From Actinotalea sp. JY-7876 (GTDB lineage: Bacteria; Actinomycetota; Actinomycetes; Actinomycetales; Cellulomonadaceae), in the NCBI RefSeq assembly GCF_014042015.1, contig NZ_CP059493.1, positions 496,001-560,000 of the forward strand: 64,000 bases of DNA. Direction: 5' to 3'. The notes under the pieces were generated by a model, which was not told the origin of the DNA, made no database searches, and saw only the letters and a program-made list of their open reading frames with translations. Position numbers and translations under genes: made by a program. Every line of letters starts with the position of its first letter. Position 1 is the stretch's first letter. Of this stretch, positions 31,763 to 43,597 are shown one piece after another.

Positions 31763-32314
31763 GTGCGCGACGACGCCTGGTTCGAGGCGCTCTTCCGCGA
31801 GCACTCGACGGCCGTGTTCCGGTACCTCGCGCGCCGCGCCCCCGTGCACGACGCGCAGGACCTGGCCGCGGACGTGCTCGCGACGGCATGGCGCCGCCGG
31901 GACGACGTGCCGGACGGTGCGGAGCTGCCCTGGCTCTACCGCACGGCGGGCTTCGTCCTCGCCAACCACCGCCGCAAGGGACGGCCCGTGCCGGTCGAGC
32001 ACGTGCCCGACGAGGCCGACGACGCGGATCCCGCGGGCCTCGTGGTGGCGGACGACGAGGTCCGCCGCGCGCTGGCGCGGCTGTCCCCGCGCGACCGCCG
32101 CATCCTGCTCCTGCACGCGTGGGAGGGCCTCGACGGCGACGCACTCGCGGTGGTCCTCGGCGTGAGCCGTGGCGGGGCGGACGCCGCCCTGTCCCGGGCG
32201 CGCTCACGCCTGCGCCAGGCGTGGGCGGAGGACGACGCCGGGGACGAGGCGCGTCGCCCGCCTCACCAGCCGGGCGACGCAAGCCTCGGGCTGGGCGCGA
32301 CACAGGCAGGGTGA
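31763..32314 (+). CDS. ECF-type RNA polymerase sigma factor
   Basis: 183 aa. Region 2: WFEALFREHSTAVFRYLARR with AQDLAADVLATAWRR (the D-DL-Q-TF-RAW core). Region 4: LARLSPRDRRILLLHAWEG, then a helix-turn-helix with VLGVSRGGADAALSRARSRLR. GTG 31763 has GAGAGGGAG upstream. It would direct RNA polymerase to a small stress regulon. The gene 55 bp downstream encodes a single-span protein that is a good candidate for its anti-sigma partner. Confidence 0.9.
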   Translation: MRDDAWFEALFREHSTAVFRYLARRAPVHDAQDLAADVLATAWRRRDDVPDGAELPWLYRTAGFVLANHRRKGRPVPVEHVPDEADDADPAGLVVADDEVRRALARLSPRDRRILLLHAWEGLDGDALAVVLGVSRGGADAALSRARSRLRQAWAEDDAGDEARRPPHQPGDASLGLGATQAG

Positions 32315-32368
32315 GGACCCGCCGGCGCCCGGCGAGCCCCCCATCGCAGGGCTACCCAGGAGGGCACC

Positions 32369-33751
32369 GTGAAGGACGACACCGAGGACAGCACCCCGCC
32401 GGCCGGCGGACCTGACGGCGAGCCGACGCCGCACCCGGCGGAGGAGCGCCTGCGCGCCGCGGACCCGGCGGCCGACGCCGTGCCGGACCCCGGCCTGCGC
32501 GACGCGGTCGCGGCGCGCGTGCGCGACGACGGGCCGGCCGCCGGCGACGAGCTCGCCGCCCGCCGCGCCCGCCGCTGGACGGACTGGCCGGCCCGGGTCG
32601 CGGGGATCGCGGCCGCCTGCCTCCTCGTCGGCGGCGGGGGCGGCTACGCGATCGGCGCGGCGGGCCACGACGAGCCCGCACCGCCGGCCGGCCCGGCGAT
32701 CGGCGTGGCCGCCGGGTCGCCCGAGGCGGCCGGGCCGACCGGACCCGAGGTGGCGATGCCGCTCCAGGCCGAGAGCGGCGTGGGCCGCATGGCGGCGGAC
32801 TCCCTGTGGGTCGGCGCCGGCCGCACGGTCTTCACGTCGCAGGGCCTGCCCACCGAGGCGGGCGTGGCGCCGGCCTGGGGCCTCGACGCCTCGGCGGTGC
32901 TGACCGCGGAGGCGGTCGCGGCGGCCGCCGCGGCGCTCGGCGTGAGCGGCACGCCCGAGCAGGTGGACGGGACGTGGAGCGTCGGGCCGCGCGACGGGTC
33001 CGGAGCCGGCGTGACGGTCCACCCGGACGGGATGGCGACGCTCAGCTACTACGACCCGGCCAAGGACCCGTGGACGTGCAGCGCGGCGGCCGTCGACGGG
33101 ACGGCCGAGGGTGAGGTGACGACCCTGCCGGCGCCCTGCGAGCCCGGGGACCTCGGGCCTGCGCCCTCGGGCGACGCGGCGGCCGCCGCCCTGCGCGAGA
33201 CGCTGACCGCGCTGGGCGAGGACTCGGGGGCGTACGAGATCGTCGCCGAGGAGCTCGGTGACGAGGCCTGGACCCACGTGACCGCCCACCGGGTCCTCGA
33301 CGGGCTGCGGACCGGCCTGACCTGGAGCGCGTCGTTCTCGGGCGCCGGGATGCAGTCCCTGTACGGGTCCCTCGCGCCCCTCGTCGACCTGGGCGAGCTC
33401 GCGGTGGTGAGCCCGGCCGAGGCCGTCGAGCGGCTCACCGACCCGCGCTTCGGCGGTGGCGGCGGCGGTTCCTTCCGCACCCTGCAGGGCGGGGCGGCGG
33501 TCATGGCCGAGCCGATGCCCACCGAGCTGGCGCCGCCGTCGGCGCCCCCAGCCCTCGAGCCGGGCGCGGCGATCGCCTGGCCCGTCGAGGAGGTGACGAT
33601 CACGGACTTCCGGCTGGGGCCCGCGCTGCACCTGCTCCCGAACGGGGCCGCCGCGCTGCTCCCGACGTACGAGCTCATCAGCGACGACGGCGCCGTGTGG
33701 ACCGTCCTCGCGGTCGCCACCGAGCACCTCGACCTCTCGCCCCTGGGCTGA
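32369..33751 (+). CDS. Single-span membrane protein, probable partner of the ECF sigma factor
   Basis: 460 aa. A cytoplasmic N-terminus (1-75), one transmembrane helix (VAGIAAACLLVGGGGGYAIG, about 77-97) and a long extracytoplasmic region. The topology fits an anti-sigma or RskA-like regulator, but no zinc-binding HxxxCxxC is seen, so the anti-sigma role is inferred from position only. The outer domain is Ala/Gly-rich with a few Trp and Cys (PWTCS, APCEPG). GTG 32369 with GGAGG 6 nt upstream. A stem-loop terminator follows. Confidence 0.65.
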   Translation: MKDDTEDSTPPAGGPDGEPTPHPAEERLRAADPAADAVPDPGLRDAVAARVRDDGPAAGDELAARRARRWTDWPARVAGIAAACLLVGGGGGYAIGAAGHDEPAPPAGPAIGVAAGSPEAAGPTGPEVAMPLQAESGVGRMAADSLWVGAGRTVFTSQGLPTEAGVAPAWGLDASAVLTAEAVAAAAAALGVSGTPEQVDGTWSVGPRDGSGAGVTVHPDGMATLSYYDPAKDPWTCSAAAVDGTAEGEVTTLPAPCEPGDLGPAPSGDAAAAALRETLTALGEDSGAYEIVAEELGDEAWTHVTAHRVLDGLRTGLTWSASFSGAGMQSLYGSLAPLVDLGELAVVSPAEAVERLTDPRFGGGGGGSFRTLQGGAAVMAEPMPTELAPPSAPPALEPGAAIAWPVEEVTITDFRLGPALHLLPNGAAALLPTYELISDDGAVWTVLAVATEHLDLSPLG

Positions 33752-33757
33752 GCGCCC

Positions 33758-33804
33758 GCGCCGACCGCCGCCTCACGCGCACACCGCGCGGCGGCGGTCG
33801 GCGC
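33758..33804 (+). terminator. Terminator after the sigma-factor operon
   Basis: 15-bp perfect stem 33758-33772 / 33790-33804 (GCGCCGACCGCCGCC and its complement) with a 17-nt loop. It separates the sigma operon from the next gene. Confidence 0.75.
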
Positions 33805-33934
33805 CGCCCGGAATTGTGCGGGCTCGCCAGGTCCGGCGTAGGTTCGGTGCCGCGCGCGGTGCCGCACGGCCGCGCGTCGACGCCCCGCGCCGGGGCGAAT
33901 CGTGGCGGCTCGGGCGTGGACGGAGGTGGACCGG

Positions 33935-35623
33935 ATGGACAGCGGGCGACCCCTGACCCGCCGTGAGCTCCGGGCAATCGAGCGCAGCCGGGCCGCGGCG
34001 GCCGAGGGCGCGACCGAGCCACCGGCCCTCCCGTCCGTGTCGAGCCCGGCGCCCACGCCGTCGGACGACGCGCCGCCGAACGACGCGCCGCCGACGCCCG
34101 TGCCGCCGACTCCCGTGCAGTGGTCGCCGGTCGCACCCGACGACGACGTGACCGTGGAGCTGCCGCTCTGGCTGCTCGAGGCGGAGCACGAGCGCGAGGC
34201 GCAGCGACGTGAGACCGGCCGCGACGGTGCCGACGTCACGGCGCCCGCCGCGGCGCCCGTGACGGCGACGGACGACCCGCCCGCCGCCACCCCGGACGCC
34301 GGGACCGCCCCGCCCGGCGAGCCCGAGCCCGACGCCTGGGACCTTGCCGTCGGCTGGTCGCTGCGCCACGAGGCGCCCCGCCGGCTGCCGCCCGAGCCCG
34401 AGATCGACGACGTGCGATGGAGCCCCGTGGACGAGACCACCGCCCCCACACCGTTCGCCCCGGTCAACCCGCCGGCGCCCGCCGCACCCCCCGTCGACGC
34501 GAGCCCCACGCGCGCCGCCGGTGACGTCCCGGCCGCCGCCACGCCCGGCCCGCCCCCGCCGCCGCCGATCACGCGCGTGCCCGCCGCGCTCCCGCTCTCG
34601 GTGCCCGCGCCGCCCGCCGTCGCGGGCCCGGGCGCCGCGCCGCCCGCCCAGGGGCCCGCCCCCGCCGGGCCGCTGCCCGACGACGGCCGGCTGCCCACGC
34701 TGACCGACCTGCTGGCCGCCCGGCCCGCGCCCGCCGCCGGACCGGCCGAGCAGGGCTGGCAGGCCACGGTCCGCCGGCTGACCGGTGGGCTCGTCGCTCC
34801 GGGTCCGGGGCCCGCAGAGCGGGCACGCCGCGCGGCCGTGGCGGCGGTGCAGCGGACCTTCGACGGCCCCAAGACCGTCGTCGTGATCAACCCCAAGGGC
34901 GGCGCCCACAAGACGACGGCCACGATGATGCTGGCCTCGACGTTCGGGGTGCACCGCGGCGGCTACACCCTCGCGTGGGACAACAACGAGACGCGCGGCA
35001 CGCTGGGCTGGCGCTCGCAGCAGTCCCAGCACCACCGCACGGCCGTGGACCTGCTCCAGGACCTGCACCGCTTCGAGGACGCGGGGTCGGCGCGCGTGGG
35101 CGACCTCGACACGTACGTGCGCGCGCAGGGCTCGGCGCAGTTCGACGTGCTCGCGTCCGACGAGGACGCCGCCTCCGCCGCGTCGATCGACGCCTTCGCC
35201 TTCCGCTCGCTGCACCGCACGCTGTCCCGGTTCTACCGGGTGATGGTGGTGGACACGGGCAACAACATGCGGGCGTCGAACTGGCAGGCGGCGATCGAGG
35301 CGGCGGACCAGGTGGTCATCGTCTCGACCGTCCGCGAGGACACCGCGCAGTCGGCGGCCTGGGCCGTCGACGCCCTGCGCGCGACCGGGCACGAGGACCT
35401 CGTGCGCCGCGCCGTCACCGTGCTCTCCGCACCCGCCGCGCAGCGCGACGACGCCCTCGCCGACCGCCTCCACCAGCACTTCGGCCGCCTCACGCGGGTG
35501 GTGCTCGAGGTGCCCTACGACGCGTCCCTGGTGACCGGACGGCCGATCGACTACGACGCCCTCTCCCAGCAGACGCGCGACGCGTGGCTGCACGTGACCG
35601 CGGCGGTCGCCGAAGGGCTGTGA
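33935..35623 (+). CDS. EspI/ParA-like P-loop ATPase with long Pro-rich N-terminus
   Basis: 562 aa. The first ~290 residues are Pro/Ala-rich and probably disordered. A MinD/ParA-like domain follows, with a deviant Walker A (NPKGGAHKTTATMM, about residue 318-331) and the VMVVDTGNNMRASNW Walker B-like region near 435. This layout (disordered N-terminus plus P-loop domain) is that of mycobacterial EspI and related type VII-associated ATPases. ATG 33935 has GGAGG with 8-nt spacing. The GNAT gene overlaps its stop. No ESX core genes are in the window, so any secretion role is inference. Confidence 0.8.
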   Translation: MDSGRPLTRRELRAIERSRAAAAEGATEPPALPSVSSPAPTPSDDAPPNDAPPTPVPPTPVQWSPVAPDDDVTVELPLWLLEAEHEREAQRRETGRDGADVTAPAAAPVTATDDPPAATPDAGTAPPGEPEPDAWDLAVGWSLRHEAPRRLPPEPEIDDVRWSPVDETTAPTPFAPVNPPAPAAPPVDASPTRAAGDVPAAATPGPPPPPPITRVPAALPLSVPAPPAVAGPGAAPPAQGPAPAGPLPDDGRLPTLTDLLAARPAPAAGPAEQGWQATVRRLTGGLVAPGPGPAERARRAAVAAVQRTFDGPKTVVVINPKGGAHKTTATMMLASTFGVHRGGYTLAWDNNETRGTLGWRSQQSQHHRTAVDLLQDLHRFEDAGSARVGDLDTYVRAQGSAQFDVLASDEDAASAASIDAFAFRSLHRTLSRFYRVMVVDTGNNMRASNWQAAIEAADQVVIVSTVREDTAQSAAWAVDALRATGHEDLVRRAVTVLSAPAAQRDDALADRLHQHFGRLTRVVLEVPYDASLVTGRPIDYDALSQQTRDAWLHVTAAVAEGL

Positions 35624-36210
35624 TGGGCGACGACGCGGCCCTGGCGGGCGCGCCCTCGGGCGGCGTCACCGCGCCGCGGGCGGCGCGCCTCGCCGACGCC
35701 GAGGCCGTGGTCGCGCTGGTGCACTCCGCGTACCGGTCGGACGAGAGCCGCCTGGGCTGGACCACCGAGAGCCACCTCGTCGGCGGGCAGCGGGTGGACG
35801 CCGAGATGGTGCGCCGACTCGTCGCCGACGACGACGGCGCCGTCCTGGTCCTCGAGGACGAGGACGGTCTCCTGGCCTGCTGCCACGTCGAGCGCCGGCC
35901 CGGCACCGCCTACCTCGGCATGTTCGCGGTGCGCCCGATGCGGCAGGGCCGCGGGGTCGGCCGCCGCCTGCTCGCCGCCGCCGAGGACCAGGCGCGCGCG
36001 TGGGGCCGCGAGGTCCTGGAGCTCACCGTGCTCGAGCACCGGCCCGAGCTGCTGGCCTGGTACGAGCGCCGCGGCTTCGTGCTCACGGGCGTCCGCCACC
36101 CGTTCCCCTACGGCGACGAGCGCTTCGGCGTCCCGCGGCGGCCGGACCTCACCCTGCTCGGCATGGCCAAGCCGCTGACGACACCGAGTCCCGGGAGGAC
36201 CCATGGCTGA
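35623..36210 (+). CDS. GNAT-family N-acetyltransferase
   Basis: 195 aa. GNAT fold with the acetyl-CoA loop RPMRQGRGVGRRLLAAAED (Q/RxxGxG/A) near residue 104-122 and a C-terminal WYERRGFVLTGVRHPFPYG motif typical of small-molecule acetyltransferases. ATG 35623 overlaps the ATPase stop (TGATG), and its own 3' end overlaps the SDR start by 8 bp, so these three genes are one operon. Substrate unknown. Confidence 0.9.
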   Translation: MGDDAALAGAPSGGVTAPRAARLADAEAVVALVHSAYRSDESRLGWTTESHLVGGQRVDAEMVRRLVADDDGAVLVLEDEDGLLACCHVERRPGTAYLGMFAVRPMRQGRGVGRRLLAAAEDQARAWGREVLELTVLEHRPELLAWYERRGFVLTGVRHPFPYGDERFGVPRRPDLTLLGMAKPLTTPSPGRTHG

Positions 36211-37039
36211 CCGCACCACCCCCGCGCCCCGCACGGCCGTCGTGACCGGGGCGGGTCGCGGGATCGGCCGCGGCCTCGCCGTCGGGCTCGCGCGGCGCGG
36301 CTTCCAGGTGGCCCTGCTGGGCCGGACGCCCGCGCACCTCGAGGCGGTGGCGGCCGAGATCGCCGGTCACGGGGGCGGGGCGGCCGCCGTCGTACCGGTC
36401 GACGTGACGGACCCGGACGCGGTCCGCGCGGCCGCGGACCGCGCCGAGGAGGCGCTCGCGCCGCACGGCGGCGTCGGGCTCCTGGTCAACAACGCCGGCG
36501 TCATCGAGCGCCGCGAGGTGCCGTTCGACCAGGACGACCCCGCCGACGTCTGGCGCGTCGTCGAGACCAACGTGCGCGGCCCGCTCCTGGTCACCCACGC
36601 GCTGCTGCCGGGCATGCTCGCGCGCGGCACGGGCCGGGTCGTCACGATCAACTCGGGCTCGGCGTACCGGCCGTCGCCCGCGTACACGGGCTACGGGATC
36701 AGCAAGGCCGCGGTGGCCCGCTTCACGAGCGTGCTCGACTCCCAGTACCGCGACGCCGGGCTGCGGGCGTTCGACCTGGCGCCCGGGGTGGTGGCGACCG
36801 ACATGACCGCGAGCATGCCGACGTGGGAGGGGCGCACCGAGTGGACGCCCGTCGAGGCGTCGCTCGACCTCCTGGTCGCGATCGCGGACGGTGACCTCGA
36901 CGCCCTGTCGGGTCGGTTCTTCCGCGCCGGCGTCGACACGCCCGCCTCGCTGGCGGCGCACGCCGACGACGTCGTCGCCGCGGACGCCCGCCGCATCCAG
37001 GTGCCGCCCTACGGCCCCACGGACCCGCTGCTCAGCTGA
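36203..37039 (+). CDS. Short-chain dehydrogenase/reductase
   Basis: 278 aa. Classical SDR: cofactor motif TGAGRGIGRGL (residue 15), NNAGVIE near 95, catalytic Ser around 147 (INSGSAYR) and YxxxK as YGISK near 160. It reduces or oxidises a carbonyl/alcohol with NAD(P)H; the substrate is not predictable. ATG 36203 with GGGAGG 4 nt upstream. It converges with and overlaps the glycosyltransferase gene by 8 bp. Confidence 0.92.
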   Translation: MADRTTPAPRTAVVTGAGRGIGRGLAVGLARRGFQVALLGRTPAHLEAVAAEIAGHGGGAAAVVPVDVTDPDAVRAAADRAEEALAPHGGVGLLVNNAGVIERREVPFDQDDPADVWRVVETNVRGPLLVTHALLPGMLARGTGRVVTINSGSAYRPSPAYTGYGISKAAVARFTSVLDSQYRDAGLRAFDLAPGVVATDMTASMPTWEGRTEWTPVEASLDLLVAIADGDLDALSGRFFRAGVDTPASLAAHADDVVAADARRIQVPPYGPTDPLLS

Positions 37040-38123
37040 GCCGCCCGCCGCCGCGCGCCGGCGGCGCGGGCGCCGACCACTGCGCGACGCTGGCCGCGAT
37101 CGCGTGCTCGAAGCGGTCGTCGTCGTGCCGGCGGCCCAGCCACTGCGCGAAGCTGCCCTCCGCGGCGGCGTCGAGCGCACGGCGGCACCCGGCGGTGTCG
37201 GTGACGGCGCGCAGGAGCATCGCCTCGGCCTGCGCCGCGTCCCGGTACAGGAACGGGTAGCCGGGCGGCAGGATCGCGCGTGCCCACGGCAGGTCCGGCA
37301 GCACGCCGACGGCGCCCGCGACCAGCGCCTCGACGTACGCGAGCCCGTAGGACTCCTCCTCGGCCGTGGCGAGGAACGCCGTCGTGCCCGCCAGGGCTCG
37401 CCAGTACCCCTCACGGGTCGGCGTGAGCGGGCCGACCCACGCCCACTCCCGGCGCGCGAGCCGCAGCGCCGCCTCCCCGACCAGGTGCTGCTCCTCGAGC
37501 CGGGCCTCGACGCGGACCGGCGTGCGCCGCGCCACGCGCTCGACGACGGCGACGAACAGGTCCGGACGCTTGCGCGGCGCCAGGTGGATGGCGGGGTAGA
37601 GCACGACGGGGACCTCGGGCTCGTGCCGGGGCTGCAGGTGCGCGAGCCGGATGCCCAGGTCCGCCCACGCCAGACGTGCGCCGTCGGCGAGCGCGGGCAC
37701 CGTCCACTCGCGCACGGCGGCGCGGACCTCGTCGGCCGTCCGCTGCGAGTTCGCGAACGTGGGGAACAGCGCGCACGAGAGCGCCAGGGAGGCCCGGTCC
37801 ACCGCCTCCACGTGCTCCGACGGGCTCCACCACACGAAGTTGACGAGGCGGGGGTGCCGGCTCGTCGCGCGCATCGTGCGCCACACGGACGGCGAGTCCA
37901 GCACGTCCATCGAGATGAGGACCGTCCGGTCGCCGTCCACCAGCTCGAGCGGCACGACGTCGAACCCCACGCCGTGCCCGAGCCGCCCGTGCCCCGCCGC
38001 CACCACCTGCGCGTCGGGGAAGACGCGCAGGAGGCGGCGCAGGAGCGTGGAGCCCGCGTCGTGCCCCCACACGTGACCGTCGCCGCCGATCAGCGCATCG
38101 GACCACCGGACGGCGACGCGCAC
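37032..38123 (-). CDS. Group 1 glycosyltransferase-like protein
   Basis: 363 aa, GT-B fold. The C-terminal half shows PVVLYPAIHLAPRKRPDL and the donor-binding region TAEEESYGLAYVEALVAGAVGVLPDLP, with the E-x7-E motif of GT4-type enzymes. The N-terminal acceptor domain is shorter than usual. GTG 38123 lies one base after the pyrophosphatase stop, so the two genes are co-transcribed, an unusual pairing. Likely transfers a sugar to a cell-envelope or small-molecule acceptor; specificity unknown. Confidence 0.8.
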   Translation of the reverse strand: MRVAVRWSDALIGGDGHVWGHDAGSTLLRRLLRVFPDAQVVAAGHGRLGHGVGFDVVPLELVDGDRTVLISMDVLDSPSVWRTMRATSRHPRLVNFVWWSPSEHVEAVDRASLALSCALFPTFANSQRTADEVRAAVREWTVPALADGARLAWADLGIRLAHLQPRHEPEVPVVLYPAIHLAPRKRPDLFVAVVERVARRTPVRVEARLEEQHLVGEAALRLARREWAWVGPLTPTREGYWRALAGTTAFLATAEEESYGLAYVEALVAGAVGVLPDLPWARAILPPGYPFLYRDAAQAEAMLLRAVTDTAGCRRALDAAAEGSFAQWLGRRHDDDRFEHAIAASVAQWSAPAPPARGGGRLS

Positions 38124-38124
38124 C

Positions 38125-40632
<2,508 letters not shown>

Positions 40633-40854
40633 CGCCGTACCTCTCGACGAACCGACTACGGCGGGTCGACGTGGGTCCCGGCCACACCCGCCTGATGTCG
40701 CGCGAAGCCCACGCTAGGGCCGGCCTCCCGCGCCGGGATGGGACCTCCGACGCAGGGCCGAAGGTCCTTTTGCTATCCGTCCCCCGAGGCGCACCCTGGG
40801 ACGAGGCGACGCACGCAACGGGGCGGGTGTCCGCGCGCGAGGAGGCGCAGGGCC

Positions 40855-43587
40855 GTGGCGAAGTACGTGTACGACTTCAGCGAGGGCAGCAAGGACCAGA
40901 AGGACCTGCTCGGCGGGAAGGGGGCGAACCTCGCCGAGATGACCCGCCTGGGCCTGCCGGTGCCACCGGGCTTCACCATCACGACCGAGGCGTGCCGGCG
41001 GTTCCGCGAGACGGGCGAGCTGCCGGCCGAGCTGCGCGTCGAGGTGACCATGGCGCTGCGCCGCCTCGAGGACGCGCTGGGCCGCTCGCTGGGCGACTTC
41101 CACGACCCGCTGCTGGTCTCCGTCCGCTCGGGCGCCAAGTTCTCGATGCCCGGGATGATGGAGACGGTCCTGAACATCGGCCTGAACGACGCGTCGGTGC
41201 AGGGGCTGATCAAGTTCTCCGGCGACGACCGCTTCGCGTGGGACTCCTACCGCCGGCTCATCCAGATGTTCGGCAAGACGGTGCTCGACATCGACGGTGA
41301 CCTGTTCGCCGCCGCGCTCGACGCGAAGAAGGCGGCCCGCGGGGTCACGGCGGACACGGACCTGCCCGCGTCCGACCTCGAGGAGCTCGTCGACGAGTTC
41401 AAGGCCATCGTGCGCCGCGAGTCCGGGCGGGAGTTCCCCCAGCACCCGCGCGAGCAGCTCGACCTGGCCATCACCGCCGTCTTCGGCTCGTGGGACACCG
41501 AGCGGGCGCGCCTCTACCGCCGCCGCGAGCGGATCCCGAACGACCTCGGCACGGCCGTCAACGTCGTGAGCATGGTGTTCGGCAACCTCGGCGCCGACTC
41601 GGGCACCGGCGTGTGCTTCACGCGCGACCCCGCGACCGGCAAGCCGGGCGTGTACGGCGACTACCTGCCCAACGCGCAGGGCGAGGACGTCGTGGCGGGC
41701 ATCCGGAACACGCTCACGCTGGCCGACCTGGAGAGGCTCGACGCGGCCTCGTACGCCGAGCTGCGGCAGGCCATGCGCTCGCTCGAGACCCACTACCGGG
41801 ACCTGTGCGACATCGAGTTCACGATCGAGCGCGGCCGGCTCTGGATGCTGCAGACCCGCGTCGGCAAGCGGACGGCGGCGGCGGCGTTCCGGATCGCGAC
41901 CCAGCTGGTGGACGAGCACCTCATCACGCTCGACGAGGCGCTCGAGCGGGTCACCGGCGCCCAGCTGAGCAAGCTGATGTTCCCCCAGTTCGACGCGGCC
42001 GCCGAGCGCGACCTCCTGGCGACGGGCATGGCGGCCTCGCCGGGCGCCGCCGTCGGGCGGGCCGTGTTCGACTCCGCGACGGCGGTCGAGCGGCGTGCCG
42101 CCGGCGAGGACGTCGTGCTGGTGCGGCGCGAGACCAACCCGGACGACCTCGGCGGCATGATCGCCGCGGTGGGCGTGCTGACCTCGCGCGGTGGCAAGAC
42201 GTCGCACGCGGCGGTCGTCGCGCGCGGCATGGGCACGACCTGCGTGGTCGGCGCCGAGCGGCTGGACGTCGACGTCGTCGGGCGGCGGTTCACCGTGGGT
42301 GACCGGGTCGTGAACGAGGGCGACGTCATCGCGATCGACGGCTCGAGCGGCGAGATCTTCCTCGGTGCCGTGCCCGTGGTCCCGTCGCCCGTGGTCCGTT
42401 ACCTCGAGGAAGGGCTGGACGCCGCGCTCGCGGAAGCCCAGGACGACGACACGGCCGAGCTCGTGGAGGCGGTGCACCGCGTGCTCACGCACGCCGACGT
42501 CGTGCGGCGCCTGCGCGTGCACGCCAACGCGGACACGCCAGACGACGCGCGCCGGGCCCGCACGTGGGGTGCGCAGGGCATCGGCCTCTGCCGGACGGAG
42601 CACATGTTCCTCGGCGAGCGGCGGGTGCTCATCGAGCGCCTCGTGCTCGCGGCGGACGACGCCGACCGCCAGGCCGCGCTCGACGCGCTCCTGCCGCTGC
42701 AGCGCAGCGACTTCGTGCAGATCCTCGCCGAGATGGACGGTCTCCCGACGACGATCCGCCTCATCGACCCGCCGCTGCACGAGTTCCTGCCGGACCTCAC
42801 CGAGCTGTCGGTGCGGGTCGCCGTCGCGACCGAGCGCCAGGAGCGCGGGGACGACGTCGATGCCGCGGAGCTCGAGCGCGACCGGGTGCTGCTGGGCGCC
42901 GTCCGGCGCATGCACGAGGCCAACCCGATGCTGGGCCTGCGCGGCGTGCGGCTCGGGATCGTCGTCCCGGGCCTGTTCGCGCTGCAGATCCGGGCGGTGG
43001 CCGAGGCGGTGGCCGAGCGGCTGCGGGCCGGCGGGCAGCCGCACGCGGAGATCATGGTGCCGCTCGCGGCGTCCGTGATGGAGCTGCACCTGGTGCGGGA
43101 CGAGGCCGAGCGCATCCTCGCCGAGGTGGCGGTGCAGGAGGGGGTCGAGCTGCGCATCCCGATCGGCGCGATGATCGAGCTGCCCCGCGCCGCCCTGACC
43201 GCCGAGCGGATGGCGGGCGTCGCGGAGTTCTTCTCGTTCGGCACCAACGACCTCACGCAGACGACGTGGGGCTTCTCGCGCGACGACGTCGAGGGCGCGT
43301 TCTTCGCCGAGTACACCGAGCGCGGCGTGCTCAGCGTGTCGCCGTTCGAGACGCTCGACGCGAGCGGCGTCGGGCGGCTGGTGCGGATCGCGGTCGAGGA
43401 GGGCCGGGCCGCGCGTCCGGACCTCGGGCTCGGCGTGTGCGGCGAGCACGGCGGCGACCCGGAGTCGGTGCGGTTCTTCCACGACGTCGGCCTCGACTAC
43501 GTCTCGTGCAGCCCGTTCCGCGTCCCGGTCGCACGGCTCGAGGCGGGCCGCGCGACGGTCACGGACCCGTCGAGCGACACCCGCTGA
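40855..43587 (+). CDS. ppdK: Pyruvate, phosphate dikinase
   Basis: 910 aa. Interconverts pyruvate + ATP + Pi and PEP + AMP + PPi. N-terminal ATP-grasp domain (KYVYDFSEGSKDQKDLLGGK; GANLAEMTRLGLPVPPGFTI), central phospho-His domain with catalytic His near 450 (GGKTSHAAVVARGMG), and C-terminal PEP/pyruvate barrel ending with the catalytic Cys in LGVCGEHGGDPE near 862. GTG 40855 has AGGAGG 9 nt upstream. Divergent from hppA; since PPDK makes or uses PPi, the two may be functionally linked. Confidence 0.96.
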   Translation: MAKYVYDFSEGSKDQKDLLGGKGANLAEMTRLGLPVPPGFTITTEACRRFRETGELPAELRVEVTMALRRLEDALGRSLGDFHDPLLVSVRSGAKFSMPGMMETVLNIGLNDASVQGLIKFSGDDRFAWDSYRRLIQMFGKTVLDIDGDLFAAALDAKKAARGVTADTDLPASDLEELVDEFKAIVRRESGREFPQHPREQLDLAITAVFGSWDTERARLYRRRERIPNDLGTAVNVVSMVFGNLGADSGTGVCFTRDPATGKPGVYGDYLPNAQGEDVVAGIRNTLTLADLERLDAASYAELRQAMRSLETHYRDLCDIEFTIERGRLWMLQTRVGKRTAAAAFRIATQLVDEHLITLDEALERVTGAQLSKLMFPQFDAAAERDLLATGMAASPGAAVGRAVFDSATAVERRAAGEDVVLVRRETNPDDLGGMIAAVGVLTSRGGKTSHAAVVARGMGTTCVVGAERLDVDVVGRRFTVGDRVVNEGDVIAIDGSSGEIFLGAVPVVPSPVVRYLEEGLDAALAEAQDDDTAELVEAVHRVLTHADVVRRLRVHANADTPDDARRARTWGAQGIGLCRTEHMFLGERRVLIERLVLAADDADRQAALDALLPLQRSDFVQILAEMDGLPTTIRLIDPPLHEFLPDLTELSVRVAVATERQERGDDVDAAELERDRVLLGAVRRMHEANPMLGLRGVRLGIVVPGLFALQIRAVAEAVAERLRAGGQPHAEIMVPLAASVMELHLVRDEAERILAEVAVQEGVELRIPIGAMIELPRAALTAERMAGVAEFFSFGTNDLTQTTWGFSRDDVEGAFFAEYTERGVLSVSPFETLDASGVGRLVRIAVEEGRAARPDLGLGVCGEHGGDPESVRFFHDVGLDYVSCSPFRVPVARLEAGRATVTDPSSDTR

Positions 43588-43597
43588 CGGGGGGCGC

